Assembly: GCA_024233875.1 (NCBI GenBank)
Contig: JACKPB010000006.1
Location: forward strand, 1-64,000
Origin: Leptospiraceae bacterium
Lineage (GTDB): Bacteria > Spirochaetota > Leptospiria > Leptospirales > Leptospiraceae
DNA length: 64,000 bases
Reading direction: 5' to 3'
Each line of letters begins with the position of its first letter. The first letter of the stretch is position 1. A program made the translations under genes and the position numbers. Below the pieces are notes generated by a model, which was not told the origin of the DNA, ran no database searches, and saw only the letters and a list, made by a program, of their open reading frames with translations. Positions 44,494-53,409 of this stretch are shown piece by piece.

Positions 44494-45513
44494 TTATTTT
44501 TCAAAAACAAGTTTCTCTTCAAGTATAGATACAATTTTTTCTATCAAATCATTTTTAGAATCTAAAAAGTCATCCGTAGATTCTATTAGGTACTGAAGGT
44601 ATTGTCTGGTGATATTATCTACCTCATTTTTATTGGGATCCAATTCAAAATCGAGATGGATATAATTCTGTGGAACATTATTCATCTTGTATATGTACTT
44701 CAATTGATACTCAGGAAGATCTACTGAGTTGTTCATGAAGATATTGAGAAGATAAGGCAGCCAATCTAAAGTTCCGGCCTCCGAAAAAAGATTAACACCG
44801 GGAGTTTTATCTTTTGCATACCCTGTTCCGAGAGAAAGGAAGAGAGAGTTTGAGGGAGTTAAATCAGGATAGAGTTTACAGGCTTCAATATAAGTGCATA
44901 GCGAAGGATTGTTTGCAAAAACTGCTCCATCCACAAAGCTATAATTTCTTCCCTGAAGGGACTGAATCAGAGCGGGTTTGAACATGGTTGGGGCCGCTGT
45001 AGCTGCTCTGGCAATGTCTTTCAAAAAAAAGTTTTCTTTCTTATCCAAATAATTATGAGCTGTAAAAAAATAAAGATATCCTCTCTTCAGTTCATGAGCA
45101 GGAATAAGAATAGGGATCTTTAAATCGGCTAGAGTAGATTTCCCTAGAAGTACCTCTAAGGATGCTTCTAGAGGTTCGGAAGGGTACTTGGCACTTTCCA
45201 GACCAAAAAGGGAATGTAGCAATTGAATAGGCGAAAGATAAAAAATCTTTTTGCCTTCTATCAAATAGTAATTGAGTACATCTTTTAATGTATAGACAAA
45301 TCTATTCTTCTCATCTTTCAAACTCATTGCCAGAGCGATCAGAGATCCTGTTGAAGTTCCACCTATGATATCTATTGTATCAGAAAGGGAAATTTGATTG
45401 TTTCCCAATTTTTTCTGTAATATTTTTTCAATATGGTACAATATTCTTGCAGGAATGATACCTTTGATTCCACCACCATAAATCGAAATCAGTATGTACT
45501 TAATTTTTTCCAT
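44494..45513 (-). CDS. Patatin-like phospholipase
   Basis: 339 aa. It has an oxyanion-hole loop GGGIKG (residues 13-18), the nucleophile elbow GTSTG (52-56, Ser54) and the catalytic dyad partner DGA in SFVDGAVFANNP (near 195). The Arg usual in GGGxRG is Lys, as in many plant-type patatins. It would hydrolyse acyl esters of phospholipids. It has no signal peptide, so it is cytoplasmic or membrane-peripheral. It is encoded 7 bp after the seven-PAS kinase and should be co-expressed with it. Patatins also occur as CBASS effectors, but no CD-NTase gene is present. Confidence 0.88.
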   Translation of the reverse strand: MEKIKYILISIYGGGIKGIIPARILYHIEKILQKKLGNNQISLSDTIDIIGGTSTGSLIALAMSLKDEKNRFVYTLKDVLNYYLIEGKKIFYLSPIQLLHSLFGLESAKYPSEPLEASLEVLLGKSTLADLKIPILIPAHELKRGYLYFFTAHNYLDKKENFFLKDIARAATAAPTMFKPALIQSLQGRNYSFVDGAVFANNPSLCTYIEACKLYPDLTPSNSLFLSLGTGYAKDKTPGVNLFSEAGTLDWLPYLLNIFMNNSVDLPEYQLKYIYKMNNVPQNYIHLDFELDPNKNEVDNITRQYLQYLIESTDDFLDSKNDLIEKIVSILEEKLVFEK

Positions 45514-45520
45514 TCAAACT

Positions 45521-48500
45521 CTAATCTTTTATGTTTAAATACTTATAAACAGTAGAAGTCAATAGGTTTCTATCTATAGGTTTTGTCAAAAAATCATCCA
45601 TTCCTGCTTCCAGACATTTTTCTTTTTCACCAAGAATGGCTCCGGCTGTAAGTGCAATGATTGGGACTCTGGTTGTGCTTGTCTTTTCCAGATCTCTGAT
45701 CTCTCTACTGGCGGTAAATCCATCTTTTTCCGGCATTTGGATATCCATTAATATGAGATCGATTTTTGAATCTTTAAATCTTAAAATAGCTTCATTCCCA
45801 TTTTTTGCTTCTATGGATCTTACTTTTTTGAAAGACCTGGACAGTAAGGATTTGACTAGAGTCATATTGATGCTATTGTCCTCCACTATCAATACTGTCT
45901 TTTGTATCTCTGCTATATTTTGAAGAGTGATAGATTTATCCGGATCTGTATTTCTCTCATGCGTAGAATCGTCATTTGCTGAAAATATATTCAGAATCTC
46001 ACTTAGCTTTAAAGGATAATTCAATAATTGTTTTATATTCAAATTTTCCAGTTCTTTATAAAAAATTGGACTTTCCAATCCGTTATGCAACAAAACTATT
46101 TTTTGGGTGAATTCCTTCATTAGTTCAGGTGGAAAGTTGTTTAGAAAGGGAAGAATTTCTTTTCTTTTTTCGCAAAACCCAAAAATAATCAAATCATATT
46201 CCTTAAAAATTTGAATCAGTTTTAATTCTACATCAAAAGATGGGGTGTGAACTGTTTCTATCCCGAGATGCTGTAAGTGGTTTTTGAGCACAAGAGGATT
46301 TATCAATTGATTGTCGATTAAGTAAGCTTTTTTGGGTGGGTTTGGGATAGGAAGGGAAGCTTTCGTTGATTCAAATTTAAATTGTGCAATGAAATAAAAT
46401 TCTGTTCCTTCTCCTTCATTACTATTGATTTTTAAGTCTGAGTTCATCATTTCCAGAATTTTTCTAGCAATGACAAGACCCAGTCCGGTTCCTCCGTACT
46501 TTCTGGTTGTAGAAGTATCTGCTTGAGAAAAAACCTGAAACAGTCTCTCCTGAGATTTTTTGGGAATCCCTATCCCCGTATCCACTACAGAAAATCGTAG
46601 TGATGCAGTATTTGATTCGATATTCTCGACCCTTACTATCAATCTTACAGATCCTGTTTCTGTAAATTTACATGCATTGCTCAGAAGATTGATAAAGACT
46701 TGTTTCAATCTGGTCGAATCCGTGAACAATAACCTGGGAGTATTGAAATCAACATCCAGAACCAATTCCAGGTTCTTTTTATGGGCAGTAGTCTTCACTA
46801 CCTCGATAGAATTTTCCAGAATTTCATAGATATCTGTTCGTATCGATTCCAATTCCATTTTTCCTGCTTCAATTTTAGAGAAATCTAATATATCGTTGAT
46901 TATATCTAAAAGAGAATGTGCGGATGTCTTTATGCTTTTTAAATACTGCATCTGTGCAGAATCTAAATCTGAAGAAAGCAAAAGGTCACTGAAACCGATG
47001 ACTCCATTTAAGGGAGTTCTTATCTCATGACTCATATTCGCTAAAAATTCACTCTTAGCCTGGTTAGCATTTTGTGCTAGGTTTTTTTGTTGAACCAATT
47101 CAGCTTCTTTTTCTTTTAGATCTGTTATGTCCCAGGATGTTCCGAGTAGTTGTGAAGCCTTTCCTGTTTCATTTTTTAAAGCTATGATAGTCGACTGAAC
47201 CCATTTGGTTTGGTTTCCTATTACTATTTCTTCATGATATGTTAGATAATTCAATCTAATAGCAAGTTTGAATTTCTCTTCCATCTCCTTACCGGCTTTC
47301 CCGAATACCTCTACCGGTGTCCTTCCTATAATTTGATCATAAGAAATTTGATTTACAGTTTCAGATTTCTTATTCCAGCCGGTATAAATGAATTCTTCGT
47401 CGGAGCGAACGTCGATTAGATATATTGCTTCTTCCAGATTGTCGAAAATTAGTTTTAAAAAATTCTGATTGGCTTTGATTTTTGCTTCAAATTCTTTTTG
47501 AAAGGTAACATCGGTAAATGTAGAAACTACGGCATAAGGAAGTGCTTCATTTTTTCTTCTCAGAGGTTCTGAATTGATTAAAATCCATTTCAGTTGATTG
47601 TCTTGATTGTGCAAACCTATGATTATATTTCTTTGAGAGTCTCCAGTTTTTAAGGTAATTTTTGAAGGAAATTCTTCTATTAAGAACTCTGTTCCATCTT
47701 CCTTTATGGCTCTCTTTTGATGAATAAATGTGGCAGTATTGTTTAAATCTTCAGTAGAAATTTCTAATATTTCCAGAGCGGCCTGATTGTGGGTTAGTAC
47801 TTTTCCGTTTGATAGTTGTAGTACAACACCCTCTGCCATAGAATTGATAACGGATCTATATCTCTCTTCTTTTTCCTGAAGTTCGAATTCTGCCAATATT
47901 TCTTTATTCACATCTTCAAGGACAGATATGTAGTGAGAGATCTTTTGTCGATTATTCGTAACCGGGTAAATATTGGCTTTTACCCAAAAAAGTTTCCCTG
48001 ATTTAGATTTATTGAGAATTTTACCGCTCCAGGATTGATTTGATGAAATAGTTTCCCAAAGTTTTTTATAGATCGAGTTGTCCAAGAGTCCGGATTTTAA
48101 AAATCTAGGATTTTTTCCATTCACTTCTTCTTTGGAATATTCTGAAAGTTTTACGAAAGCATCATTTACATAAATAATATTTCCATTAATATTTGTAATA
48201 ATTATAGAGGAATTGTTTTGTTCTACCGCCGCATTGAACAAACTTTGTTTCTCTTCCAACCATTTTACTTCTGTAATATCCTGAATGGTAGAATATAATT
48301 TGATCACTTCTCCGGAAGGATCCATTAGTGTTGTAAAGGAATTAGCTATTTCTCTTATGGAACCATCTTTCTTAAAAATTCTGTATTGTAGAGATGTTTC
48401 TACACCGGTTGTAATTATTGCGGATAGATTCATTTCAAATCTATCTCTGTCTTCCTGATGAACCAAATCTGTAAAAGAGGATAAATTTATAGTTTGGTTG

Positions 48501-49783
48501 AAATCTAAATCAAATATGTGATAGATTTCTTTCGAACAATTCAGGATTCCTGTAGTACAATCATAAGTCCAGTCGCCCATTTTAGCGGCTTCCTGGCTAA
48601 TACTCAAACGCTTTTGATTTTCGGTCAAAGCGGATTGAATTTCTTTTATGTCCTGAATATCTTCAATTTGGATGAAAAAATATTTATCACTTTCCTTGTC
48701 AGTTTTCACTAAAGAAATGTATTCTTTGATCCAAATCGGAGAACCATCTTTCTTGAGATACAGTCTTTCGGCGACATGGGAAGTCGATCTTGAGTATTTT
48801 AAATCTTCAAATATTTCTTCAAAATCTATCAAATCATCTATTGAGAGTAGGTCAATGTACCTGAGTCCGGTTATCTCTTCCTGAGAGTAACCCAGAATTG
48901 ATGCAAATTTTGGATTCACCTGTGTCCAGAATTTCTCCGGAGTAAGAGTTCCCATACCTATACTGGAATGGTTGAGAGTATCAATAAATTTATTCTCAGA
49001 TTTATTCAGTTCATATTCCAGACGCTGTTCTAAATTTTTTGAATCGGAAATATCCTGAATCAAACCGGAGATGATACGATCCCCCTGATAGGGAGCACCA
49101 CTTCCGATCATACGATACCAATGTAATGGAGAATTTTCTTTCTCAATTTTGAAAATAAAATCAAAGGGTTGATCGGAAGAGAGGCTCAAATCGAAAACTT
49201 TATGGAAGATCAATCGATCGTATTCTGAGAGTTGACTGGAAAATTCTTCCGGTGTGATGGATTGATTTTCTGAAATCCAGAAATGAAGAGATGTATCAGT
49301 TTCGAATTGAATTCGATTGGTGCTTACGTGATAAATATATGTTGCGATTTTTGCAACTCTGGTTGTTTCATCCAGAATCTTATGTGTGATATTTAGATTG
49401 CTTTCAAATAGTTTTTCTTTGGAAATATTTTGACCTATACAAAGAATTTCTAAAACTTCTCCTTGTTTTTCCACTGCATAAAATTCCCAGGCTGTCCAAA
49501 AAAAAACACCATTTTGCCTTGGTTTTCTTATTTCTAAGTAAATTGGTTGATTTGGACGTTCAAAGCATTGTTTGATTGCTTCTTCACAAACAAGCCAATC
49601 TTCTTTATAAATTGAATTGAGGCAGTTTGTGCCTAAAAACTCTTGGTGTAAGAAAGAGAATGTATTTTTAAAATATTCATTTACATATGTATAACAACCC
49701 TTAAGATCTGTCTTAATTACATAAAAGAGTTGGGATTTTTCCAATAAAGATAAATTTTCAATATCCATAAACTTGTTTTTCAA
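45521..49783 (-). CDS. Cytoplasmic seven-PAS hybrid histidine kinase with two receiver domains
   Basis: 1420 aa without membrane segments. About seven PAS domains fill residues 1-900 (each ending in a D-I/V-T/S type motif such as GQNISKEK, TIQDITEVK, TSWDITDLK). HisKA follows with H919 (SHEIRTPLNG), then HATPase (NLLSNACKFTE, DTGIGIP, GTGLGLVIAR), a degenerate receiver (about 1150-1265) lacking the phospho-Asp, and a true receiver with D1347 (LILMDIQMP) and a T/K pair (LTAG, TKP). Multiple PAS domains suggest redox, light or small-ligand sensing in the cytoplasm. No output domain is attached. It is first in a two-gene operon with the patatin. Confidence 0.9.
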   Translation of the reverse strand: MKNKFMDIENLSLLEKSQLFYVIKTDLKGCYTYVNEYFKNTFSFLHQEFLGTNCLNSIYKEDWLVCEEAIKQCFERPNQPIYLEIRKPRQNGVFFWTAWEFYAVEKQGEVLEILCIGQNISKEKLFESNLNITHKILDETTRVAKIATYIYHVSTNRIQFETDTSLHFWISENQSITPEEFSSQLSEYDRLIFHKVFDLSLSSDQPFDFIFKIEKENSPLHWYRMIGSGAPYQGDRIISGLIQDISDSKNLEQRLEYELNKSENKFIDTLNHSSIGMGTLTPEKFWTQVNPKFASILGYSQEEITGLRYIDLLSIDDLIDFEEIFEDLKYSRSTSHVAERLYLKKDGSPIWIKEYISLVKTDKESDKYFFIQIEDIQDIKEIQSALTENQKRLSISQEAAKMGDWTYDCTTGILNCSKEIYHIFDLDFNQTINLSSFTDLVHQEDRDRFEMNLSAIITTGVETSLQYRIFKKDGSIREIANSFTTLMDPSGEVIKLYSTIQDITEVKWLEEKQSLFNAAVEQNNSSIIITNINGNIIYVNDAFVKLSEYSKEEVNGKNPRFLKSGLLDNSIYKKLWETISSNQSWSGKILNKSKSGKLFWVKANIYPVTNNRQKISHYISVLEDVNKEILAEFELQEKEERYRSVINSMAEGVVLQLSNGKVLTHNQAALEILEISTEDLNNTATFIHQKRAIKEDGTEFLIEEFPSKITLKTGDSQRNIIIGLHNQDNQLKWILINSEPLRRKNEALPYAVVSTFTDVTFQKEFEAKIKANQNFLKLIFDNLEEAIYLIDVRSDEEFIYTGWNKKSETVNQISYDQIIGRTPVEVFGKAGKEMEEKFKLAIRLNYLTYHEEIVIGNQTKWVQSTIIALKNETGKASQLLGTSWDITDLKEKEAELVQQKNLAQNANQAKSEFLANMSHEIRTPLNGVIGFSDLLLSSDLDSAQMQYLKSIKTSAHSLLDIINDILDFSKIEAGKMELESIRTDIYEILENSIEVVKTTAHKKNLELVLDVDFNTPRLLFTDSTRLKQVFINLLSNACKFTETGSVRLIVRVENIESNTASLRFSVVDTGIGIPKKSQERLFQVFSQADTSTTRKYGGTGLGLVIARKILEMMNSDLKINSNEGEGTEFYFIAQFKFESTKASLPIPNPPKKAYLIDNQLINPLVLKNHLQHLGIETVHTPSFDVELKLIQIFKEYDLIIFGFCEKRKEILPFLNNFPPELMKEFTQKIVLLHNGLESPIFYKELENLNIKQLLNYPLKLSEILNIFSANDDSTHERNTDPDKSITLQNIAEIQKTVLIVEDNSINMTLVKSLLSRSFKKVRSIEAKNGNEAILRFKDSKIDLILMDIQMPEKDGFTASREIRDLEKTSTTRVPIIALTAGAILGEKEKCLEAGMDDFLTKPIDRNLLTSTVYKYLNIKD

Positions 49784-49895
49784 ATACCGATTGAGTGATT
49801 AAAAATTGATTCATTTGGAAATGCATAACCTTCTGACATTTTTTTAAGATAAAAATAAAGAAAATCTTTTTATTGTAAATAAAAGAAAGCTATTT

Positions 49896-52800
49896 ATGAA
49901 AATTTTATTCCATATTATACTAACCGTATTCTTCTTCGCAAATCTTGTAAATTGCAATGACAATCCCAGGCTTCAAAAAGGCAGTCCAATTTCAAATGGT
50001 GTCCTAACGATTCCGAAAAATGATTCCGGTAAGATTGGGATTTTTGAAATCGAAGGCAAATGGAAGTTTATTCCCGGGCATTTCATTTTGCCATCTGAAA
50101 TACAAACTTTTTCTACTAACGAATCTTTCCTCTGGGAGGTAAATGTTCCCGGTAGCTGGAAAGATTTAAATTTGGTTTCACTGAGAGATGAGGGCTTTGG
50201 AACATTTTTTATAAAAGTAGTTTCTCCCCTCCCTTTGAAAGATCTTGCAATTCGTTTTCCTCTTATCAGTTCTGCCTATAGTGTTTGGATAGGATCTGAA
50301 AATGAAATTCATAATGGAGTCATCTCTCAATCAGAAGAGGGTTTTGTTCCGGTGATCAGGACAGGATATGAAATTTTAAAAGGGGAAGAAAAAGAATTTT
50401 TCATTGTTTTTCATGTCTCAAATTTTTATGACAACTCGGGTGGATTTTGGGGTCCGATCGTCTTGGGTGAAAAGAAAGATTTGATTCAATATCAATTTTC
50501 CAAAATGCGAACGGATTGGATTCTTTTCGGTGTAATCTTTTTTATGAGTGCCTATCATTTAGGATTGTATTACATTAGAAGAAATGATCTCTCTCCTCTG
50601 TACTTCGGACTCTTTTGTTTCTTAATGGCATTTCGAAGTATTATTTCTCAGAATCGTTATTTCTCTCAAATCCTCGATCCGCAATGGCATTGGATAGAAC
50701 ACAAAATTGAATATCTAACTTTTTACTTAGCCATCCCTCTTTTTGCTCTGTTTATCGATTCCATATTTCCTCAGGATTTTCATAAACGAAGTTTAAAATA
50801 TATAGTTCGAATTTCACTAGGTTTTGCTTCGATAGTTCTTTTTTTACCTTCTTCAATTTATAAGCAAACCTTAACTTTGTACCAGATTTTTACTCTCCTC
50901 AGTGGACTTCTGATTATTTATTCTTTAGGGAAAGCAATTTTCAATAAAAGGGAACACATTCTAATATTCACAATTGGTTTTTCATTTTTATTCTTGGGAT
51001 TGATAGTCGATATTTTACACAATTTGAATATTCTTAGTATTGGATACATGACCGGAACGGGAGTTCTTCTCTTCTTCTTTTCCCAGTCTTTTTTACTCTC
51101 TGTAAAATTTTCGAGAGCTTTCTTTCGTGTGGAAGAGTTGTCGTCTTCCTTACGTTCAAGCAATCAAAGATTGTTAGAATTAGATAAACTAAAGGATGAG
51201 TTCTTGGCAAATACATCCCATGAATTGAAAACTCCTCTGAATGGGATCATTGGCATAGCTGAATCACTCATCGATGGAGTCGGTGGAGAACTCAGTCCTA
51301 TAGCTTCCAAGAATATTAGTTTGATTGTCTCCAGCGGAAAACGGCTCTCATCTCTGGTGAATGATATATTAGATTTTTCTAAGATGAAAAATCATGAAAT
51401 TACTCTCCAGTTAAAAATGATCAACCTTCATTCGATAGTTTCTATGATTCATCAAATTTCAGAACCGATTCTGAAAACAAAAAACATTTTTTTCAATAAT
51501 CGAATCGATCCCAATCTTTCCTGGGTAGAAGGGGATGAAAATAGAATCATCCAAATTCTTCAAAATCTCATTGGAAATGCTATTAAATTTACGGAGGAAG
51601 GTGGTATTGAAATTGAATCCAAGCTGGAAAATAAACAGATATGGATATCTATTCGTGATACGGGAATTGGTATTCCGGAAGATAAAATAGATTCTATTTT
51701 TGAAGACTTCAAACAGGTAGATGCGTCTACATCCAGACTTTATGGCGGTACCGGTTTGGGACTGAGTATTGCAAAGCGATTGTGTGAACTTCACAAAGGA
51801 AAAATTTTAGTAGAATCCGAGATAGGAAAAGGCTCTAAATTTACTGTAGTACTGCCTGCAGAGAATGAAGGAATCAATCCCGGAGAAGTAAAATCTGAAT
51901 CTTCTTTATCGAATGAGATCAATCGAAGTTTTTCTCAATATGATAAAGATGACCAATCCAATCCGACTTTAGACTCAGAAAAGTTTGATACTTCAATTTC
52001 TAATGATAATGTGAATGTACTCATTGTAGATGATGAACCTATTAATCTTCAGGTCCTTGAGAATATTCTTTCTATGAATAACTGTAATATTTTCAAGGCA
52101 AATAATGGTATGGAGGCTTTGGATCTACTGAAAAATGGAATCAAACCGGATATGATTCTCTTGGACATCATGATGCCACGAATGACAGGATATGAGGTTC
52201 TGAACAATATTAGAAAAGCTTACCCCGCGATTGAGATGCCCGTAATCATTCTTACAGCTAAAAATCAAATCAATGACCTGGTAGAAGGCTTTGAGTCCGG
52301 AGCAAATGATTATCTAACAAAACCGATCACAAAAAAAGAACTCATTTCCAGAATGAAGGTTCATATCCAATTGTCTAAAATAAACCAGTCGTACTCCAGA
52401 TTTGTTCCCCATGATCTTTTACGAATATTAGAAAGAAATGATATTATGGAAATTACATTGGGCGATCAGAGGAAAAGGGAAATGACTATTCTTTTTTCTG
52501 ATATACGTGGATTTACCTCTCTCTCCGAGACTATGTCCGCACAGGAAAATTTTAATTTTATAAATTCATATTTAAAAAGAATGGGACCTAAAGTAAGAAA
52601 TAATAATGGTTTTATTGATAAATATATTGGTGATGCAATCATGGCGCTCTTTCCTGTTTCGGCTGATGATGGTATCAATTCTGCTCTTCAGATGCAAGCT
52701 GAAATGAAATCTTACAATGCCCATCGTAGCAAGAATGATTATGAACCCATTCAGATAGGAATTGGAATACATTCAGGAAATTTGATGCTCGGGATCATTG

Positions 52801-53249
52801 GAGAAACTCAGAGAATGGATGGAACTGTGATTTCCGATGCTGTCAATTTGGCATCCCGAATAGAAGGGTTGACGAAGGTGTATGGAGTGACTACAATATT
52901 TAGCGAAGACACTCTAAGCAAATTGTCAAAACCAGAAAAATTTCAGTATAGAATTTTGGACAACGTCAGGGTGAAAGGCAAAAAGAATAGTGTGAAGATC
53001 TACCACCTTCTCTCCTCAGAAGAAGAATCTATCCTCGAACTCTATCTCAAGACCAAATCTCAGTATGAGGAGGGGATAGTTCTGTATGAGCATAAGAAAT
53101 TTTCAGAATCTATACAAATCTTCAAAGAAGTTTTGAGTCTCAATCCGGAAGATTCTGTTTCCTGGCTCTACCTTCAAAGGTGTAAAGAATTGCTGGAAAA
53201 GAATGTATCTGATACCTGGGAACCCATTCAGGAATACTACGAGAAATGA
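49896..53249 (+). CDS. 7TM sensor kinase-receiver-nucleotide cyclase fusion
   Basis: 1117 aa. It has a signal sequence, a periplasmic beta-rich domain (to about 200) and seven helices (about 205-405), together a 7TMR-DISM sensor. HisKA with H442 (SHELKTPLNG) and HATPase (NLIGNAIKFTE, DTGIGIP, GTGLGLSIAK) follow. A receiver with D757 (LLDIMMP) comes next, then a class III cyclase domain with both metal Asp residues (D869 in FSDIRGFT, D913 in YIGDAIM) and VNLASR. A C-terminal TPR-like helix pair ends the protein. It could couple an outside signal to cAMP or cGMP production by phosphorylation within one chain. It is divergent from the seven-PAS kinase across 112 bp. Confidence 0.92.
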   Translation: MKILFHIILTVFFFANLVNCNDNPRLQKGSPISNGVLTIPKNDSGKIGIFEIEGKWKFIPGHFILPSEIQTFSTNESFLWEVNVPGSWKDLNLVSLRDEGFGTFFIKVVSPLPLKDLAIRFPLISSAYSVWIGSENEIHNGVISQSEEGFVPVIRTGYEILKGEEKEFFIVFHVSNFYDNSGGFWGPIVLGEKKDLIQYQFSKMRTDWILFGVIFFMSAYHLGLYYIRRNDLSPLYFGLFCFLMAFRSIISQNRYFSQILDPQWHWIEHKIEYLTFYLAIPLFALFIDSIFPQDFHKRSLKYIVRISLGFASIVLFLPSSIYKQTLTLYQIFTLLSGLLIIYSLGKAIFNKREHILIFTIGFSFLFLGLIVDILHNLNILSIGYMTGTGVLLFFFSQSFLLSVKFSRAFFRVEELSSSLRSSNQRLLELDKLKDEFLANTSHELKTPLNGIIGIAESLIDGVGGELSPIASKNISLIVSSGKRLSSLVNDILDFSKMKNHEITLQLKMINLHSIVSMIHQISEPILKTKNIFFNNRIDPNLSWVEGDENRIIQILQNLIGNAIKFTEEGGIEIESKLENKQIWISIRDTGIGIPEDKIDSIFEDFKQVDASTSRLYGGTGLGLSIAKRLCELHKGKILVESEIGKGSKFTVVLPAENEGINPGEVKSESSLSNEINRSFSQYDKDDQSNPTLDSEKFDTSISNDNVNVLIVDDEPINLQVLENILSMNNCNIFKANNGMEALDLLKNGIKPDMILLDIMMPRMTGYEVLNNIRKAYPAIEMPVIILTAKNQINDLVEGFESGANDYLTKPITKKELISRMKVHIQLSKINQSYSRFVPHDLLRILERNDIMEITLGDQRKREMTILFSDIRGFTSLSETMSAQENFNFINSYLKRMGPKVRNNNGFIDKYIGDAIMALFPVSADDGINSALQMQAEMKSYNAHRSKNDYEPIQIGIGIHSGNLMLGIIGETQRMDGTVISDAVNLASRIEGLTKVYGVTTIFSEDTLSKLSKPEKFQYRILDNVRVKGKKNSVKIYHLLSSEEESILELYLKTKSQYEEGIVLYEHKKFSESIQIFKEVLSLNPEDSVSWLYLQRCKELLEKNVSDTWEPIQEYYEK

Positions 53250-53357
53250 TACGAAACGATTGAGTCAATCATTTGAAGCAGGAGTATCACTAAGCTCAAA
53301 AGGAAATGATTGAACGCGGGTGGAATGATCTGAGGAAAAGTTCAAAGAAAAGAAGAT

Positions 53358-53379
53358 GACCGGATTTTTCAATCCGGTC
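53358..53379. terminator. Hairpin between convergent genes, probable bidirectional terminator
   Basis: A perfect 9-bp stem GACCGGATT/AATCCGGTC with a 4-base loop lies 30 bp downstream of the pckG stop and about 110 bp downstream of the kinase-cyclase stop. Flanking T or A runs are weak, so termination in either direction is likely but not certain. Confidence 0.55.
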
Positions 53380-53409
53380 AAAAGAGGAGAATTTAAAATA
53401 TTGTAAAGT

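Noticed and set aside
44494..45513. Patatin as a CBASS (CapV-like) effector
   Set aside because: No cyclase of the CD-NTase type nor Cap2/Cap3 genes are nearby; the partner gene is a sensor kinase, and the neighbouring class III cyclase is a different enzyme class.
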